Assembly (NCBI GenBank): GCA_903867305.1
Contig: CAIPQU010000128.1
Location: 1-58,677, forward strand
Length of the DNA stretch: 58,677 nucleotides
Direction: 5' to 3'
From: an uncultured beta proteobacterium
GTDB taxonomy: Bacteria > Pseudomonadota > Gammaproteobacteria > Burkholderiales > Burkholderiaceae
A program made the translations under genes and the position numbers. The notes below the pieces were generated by a model. That model saw nothing but the letters and a program-made list of their open reading frames with translations, was not told the origin of the DNA and searched no databases. This document shows, piece after piece, positions 57,033 to 58,677 of this stretch. How positions within the stretch are numbered: position 1 is the stretch's first letter; each line of letters starts with the position of its first letter.

Positions 57033-57881
57033 TTGTTGAATAATTTAGTAAGTTTAAAGCGTCTTTTTAAAATCACCCCCCTTTTGTTGATCTTGGTCAT
57101 CCTCAGTGCACTTACGGGTTGTGCTCAAAAAGACTATGACGAAACGTCATCATGGACTCAATCGAAGCTACTGAATGAGGCAAAATCAGCTCTTAGCGAC
57201 AATAATTACGCTCTTTGCGCAAAATACTTTGAAAAACTTGAAGCGAGATATCCTTTTGGTCCGATTGCAGAACAAGCTCAAATTAACACTGCATATTGTG
57301 ATTGGAAAAGAAATGAACAAGAATTAGCTCTTGCCTCTGTAAATCGCTTTATTCAGCTTCATCCAGGACACCCTGATATCGATTATGCCTTCTATTTAAA
57401 AGGTTTAATCACGTTTAACGATAACACCGGCTTTCTAGGTAGCTTTTCTGGCCAAGACCTTAGTGAGCGTGACCCTAAGGCTTCTAAAGATGCCTATCAG
57501 GCCTTTAAAACACTGACGGTTAACTTTCCTGATAGTAAATACACCCCTGATGCACTGGACCGTATGAGGTACATTGTGAATGCTCTCGCTGAGAGTGACG
57601 TCAATGCAGCTAGGTATTACTATCGTCGTGGCGCCTATGTTGCCACGATCAACCGTTGTCAAATAGCGATCAAGGACTATGACCGTGCTCCCGCCATTGA
57701 AGAGGCTTTATATTTAATGGTGAAGTCATACGATGCACTAGGAATGAAGGATTTAAGTACTGATACCATGCGTATATTTACCTTAAATTTCCCCAATAGT
57801 GATATTTTTAAGACTGGTAAAAGAGAGCCTGTAACTGCAAAAAAAGCTTCTTGGTGGCAATTTTGGAACAGTAATAACTAA
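57033..57881 (+). CDS. bamD: Outer membrane assembly lipoprotein BamD
   Basis: 282 aa. No ATG fits; TTG at 57033 has AAGAGA five bases upstream and an in-frame stop lies just before. Lipoprotein signal with lipobox LSALTGC. TPR-like repeats follow (AKYFEKLEARYPFGPIAEQA, VNRFIQLHPGHPDIDYA). Part of the BAM complex that inserts outer-membrane proteins. Overlaps the end of the convergent alr gene by 2 bases. Confidence 0.94.
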   Translation: MLNNLVSLKRLFKITPLLLILVILSALTGCAQKDYDETSSWTQSKLLNEAKSALSDNNYALCAKYFEKLEARYPFGPIAEQAQINTAYCDWKRNEQELALASVNRFIQLHPGHPDIDYAFYLKGLITFNDNTGFLGSFSGQDLSERDPKASKDAYQAFKTLTVNFPDSKYTPDALDRMRYIVNALAESDVNAARYYYRRGAYVATINRCQIAIKDYDRAPAIEEALYLMVKSYDALGMKDLSTDTMRIFTLNFPNSDIFKTGKREPVTAKKASWWQFWNSNN

Positions 57882-58677
57882 ACTATATTCACTTTCACCC
57901 TAGGCGCTAACGAACACATTAATTCGTAACCTACGGTTTTAGCTGATGTTGCAACCTCATCAATGGGCAATAACTCACCCCAAAGTTCTACTGGTGAGCC
58001 AACTTTAGCAAAAGGTTTATCAGTCACATCCACCGTAATCATGTCCATTGATACACGACCAACAGTTGGTGCTAAATTGCCTTCAAGAATATTATTTGTA
58101 GATCCTATCCATACAGGTGTGCCATTGGGTGCATGTCGAGGATAGCCGTCGGCGTAACCACAAGCAATTACTGCAATCTTTGTGTTTTTACTAGCTCTAA
58201 ATTGCCCACCATACCCAACTTGGTCGCCCACTTGTAATTCTTGGATAGCAATAATTTCGCTACGTAAATTCATGCCTGCTTTTAAACCAACAGATTCAAT
58301 GTCTTTAAAGATCCCCGATGGCGAGGCCCCATATAACATAATCCCTGGCCGGATAAAGTCCGCATGTGTCTGTGGATGACGCATAATAGCAGCAGAATTA
58401 GACGCTGATTTGAGACCATCAAAAAATTGAGTCGCTTTATTAAAAATGTCCCATTGAGTTTGAACCGAAGGCGATTGAGTATCGTCATCGGCATTCGCAA
58501 AGTGTGTCAAATGATGCACTGTACAACCAATATTTTTGAGTATTTCATAGGCAACGCCATAAGCCGCTGACTTAAAGCCCAAACGGTTCATCCCTGAATT
58601 TAGCTTTAACCATACGTCACAATTTTGCCTAAAAGATAATTGACTCTCGGAGGATTGTTGTTTTAACCAATTCAACA
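57878..58677 (-). CDS. alr: Alanine racemase, C-terminal part
   Basis: Partial; runs off the window end. The visible 265+ residues include LKLNSGMNRLGF, the active-site Tyr in VGYGGQF, VGRVSMDMITVDV and the closing GYELMCSLAPRV. The N-terminal PLP-lysine part lies outside. Makes D-Ala for the cell wall. Confidence 0.94.
   Translation of the reverse strand, partial: LNWLKQQSSESQLSFRQNCDVWLKLNSGMNRLGFKSAAYGVAYEILKNIGCTVHHLTHFANADDDTQSPSVQTQWDIFNKATQFFDGLKSASNSAAIMRHPQTHADFIRPGIMLYGASPSGIFKDIESVGLKAGMNLRSEIIAIQELQVGDQVGYGGQFRASKNTKIAVIACGYADGYPRHAPNGTPVWIGSTNNILEGNLAPTVGRVSMDMITVDVTDKPFAKVGSPVELWGELLPIDEVATSAKTVGYELMCSLAPRVKVNIV

Overview
The window looks like chromosome from a low-GC betaproteobacterium of the order Burkholderiales, most likely Polynucleobacter or a close relative. 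This is inferred from gene content and order: tig-clpP-clpX-lon, msrB-yciB-bolA-parvulin-purL, a phaC-phaB-phaR set near rluD and pgeF, several Bug/TctC receptors, and a QueE with the long CX14CX2C cluster loop. The DNA is AT-rich by eye. It is almost fully coding, with no gene-free stretch above 300 bases. No rRNA, CRISPR array or prophage was seen.

Layout. (1) 1-238: 3' remnant of an IS200/IS605-type tnpB with its right-end hairpin, abutting the stop codon of a TctC gene. (2) 235-11295: accessory metabolic block. One operon encodes two Bug receptors, a signal-less ModA-like protein and an FAD monooxygenase. A divergent pair encodes a DUF455 ferritin-like protein and a MaoC hydratase. An eight-gene minus-strand operon encodes acyl-CoA enzymes, an APH-type kinase and a ComB-family phosphatase. 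This operon is the best candidate in the window for an undescribed pathway. (3) 11377-15615: queE, queD, tadA, an LD-carboxypeptidase and ybiT on the plus strand. (4) 15624-19498: DUF1289, gloA, an ankyrin protein, tatD, holB and tmk on the minus strand. (5) 19573-30291: ygfZ-NRDE, an acyl-CoA ligase with a thioesterase, msrB-yciB-bolA-parvulin, a spermidine synthase-like methyltransferase and purL. (6) 30325-36141: LemA-TPM module, a repeat-rich PsiF-type protein, a YbbA-like ATPase divergent from tesA, and a PpiD-like chaperone lacking its parvulin domain. (7) 36196-44835: tRNA-Val, lon, clpX, clpP, tig, tRNA-Leu, an old yellow enzyme and a fused ispDF. (8) 44895-58677: mfd, serB, thiolase, rimO, phaR, phaB, phaC, pgeF, rluD, bamD and a partial alanine racemase.

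How it works together. The core is housekeeping: proteostasis (Tig, ClpXP, Lon, PpiD), transcription-coupled repair (Mfd), queuosine synthesis, isoprenoid synthesis and outer-membrane assembly (BamD). Carbon storage as polyhydroxybutyrate is supported by thiolase, PhaB, PhaC and the regulator PhaR. Scavenging of organic acids and breakdown of acyl-CoAs is supported by the first 11 kb. Recurrent sequence-level traits are TTG starts with good ribosome binding sites, -10 boxes placed 6-8 bases before start codons (possible leaderless mRNAs), and regulatory signals packed into or onto neighbouring genes. All functional calls rest on recognised motifs and family knowledge; no database search was run.
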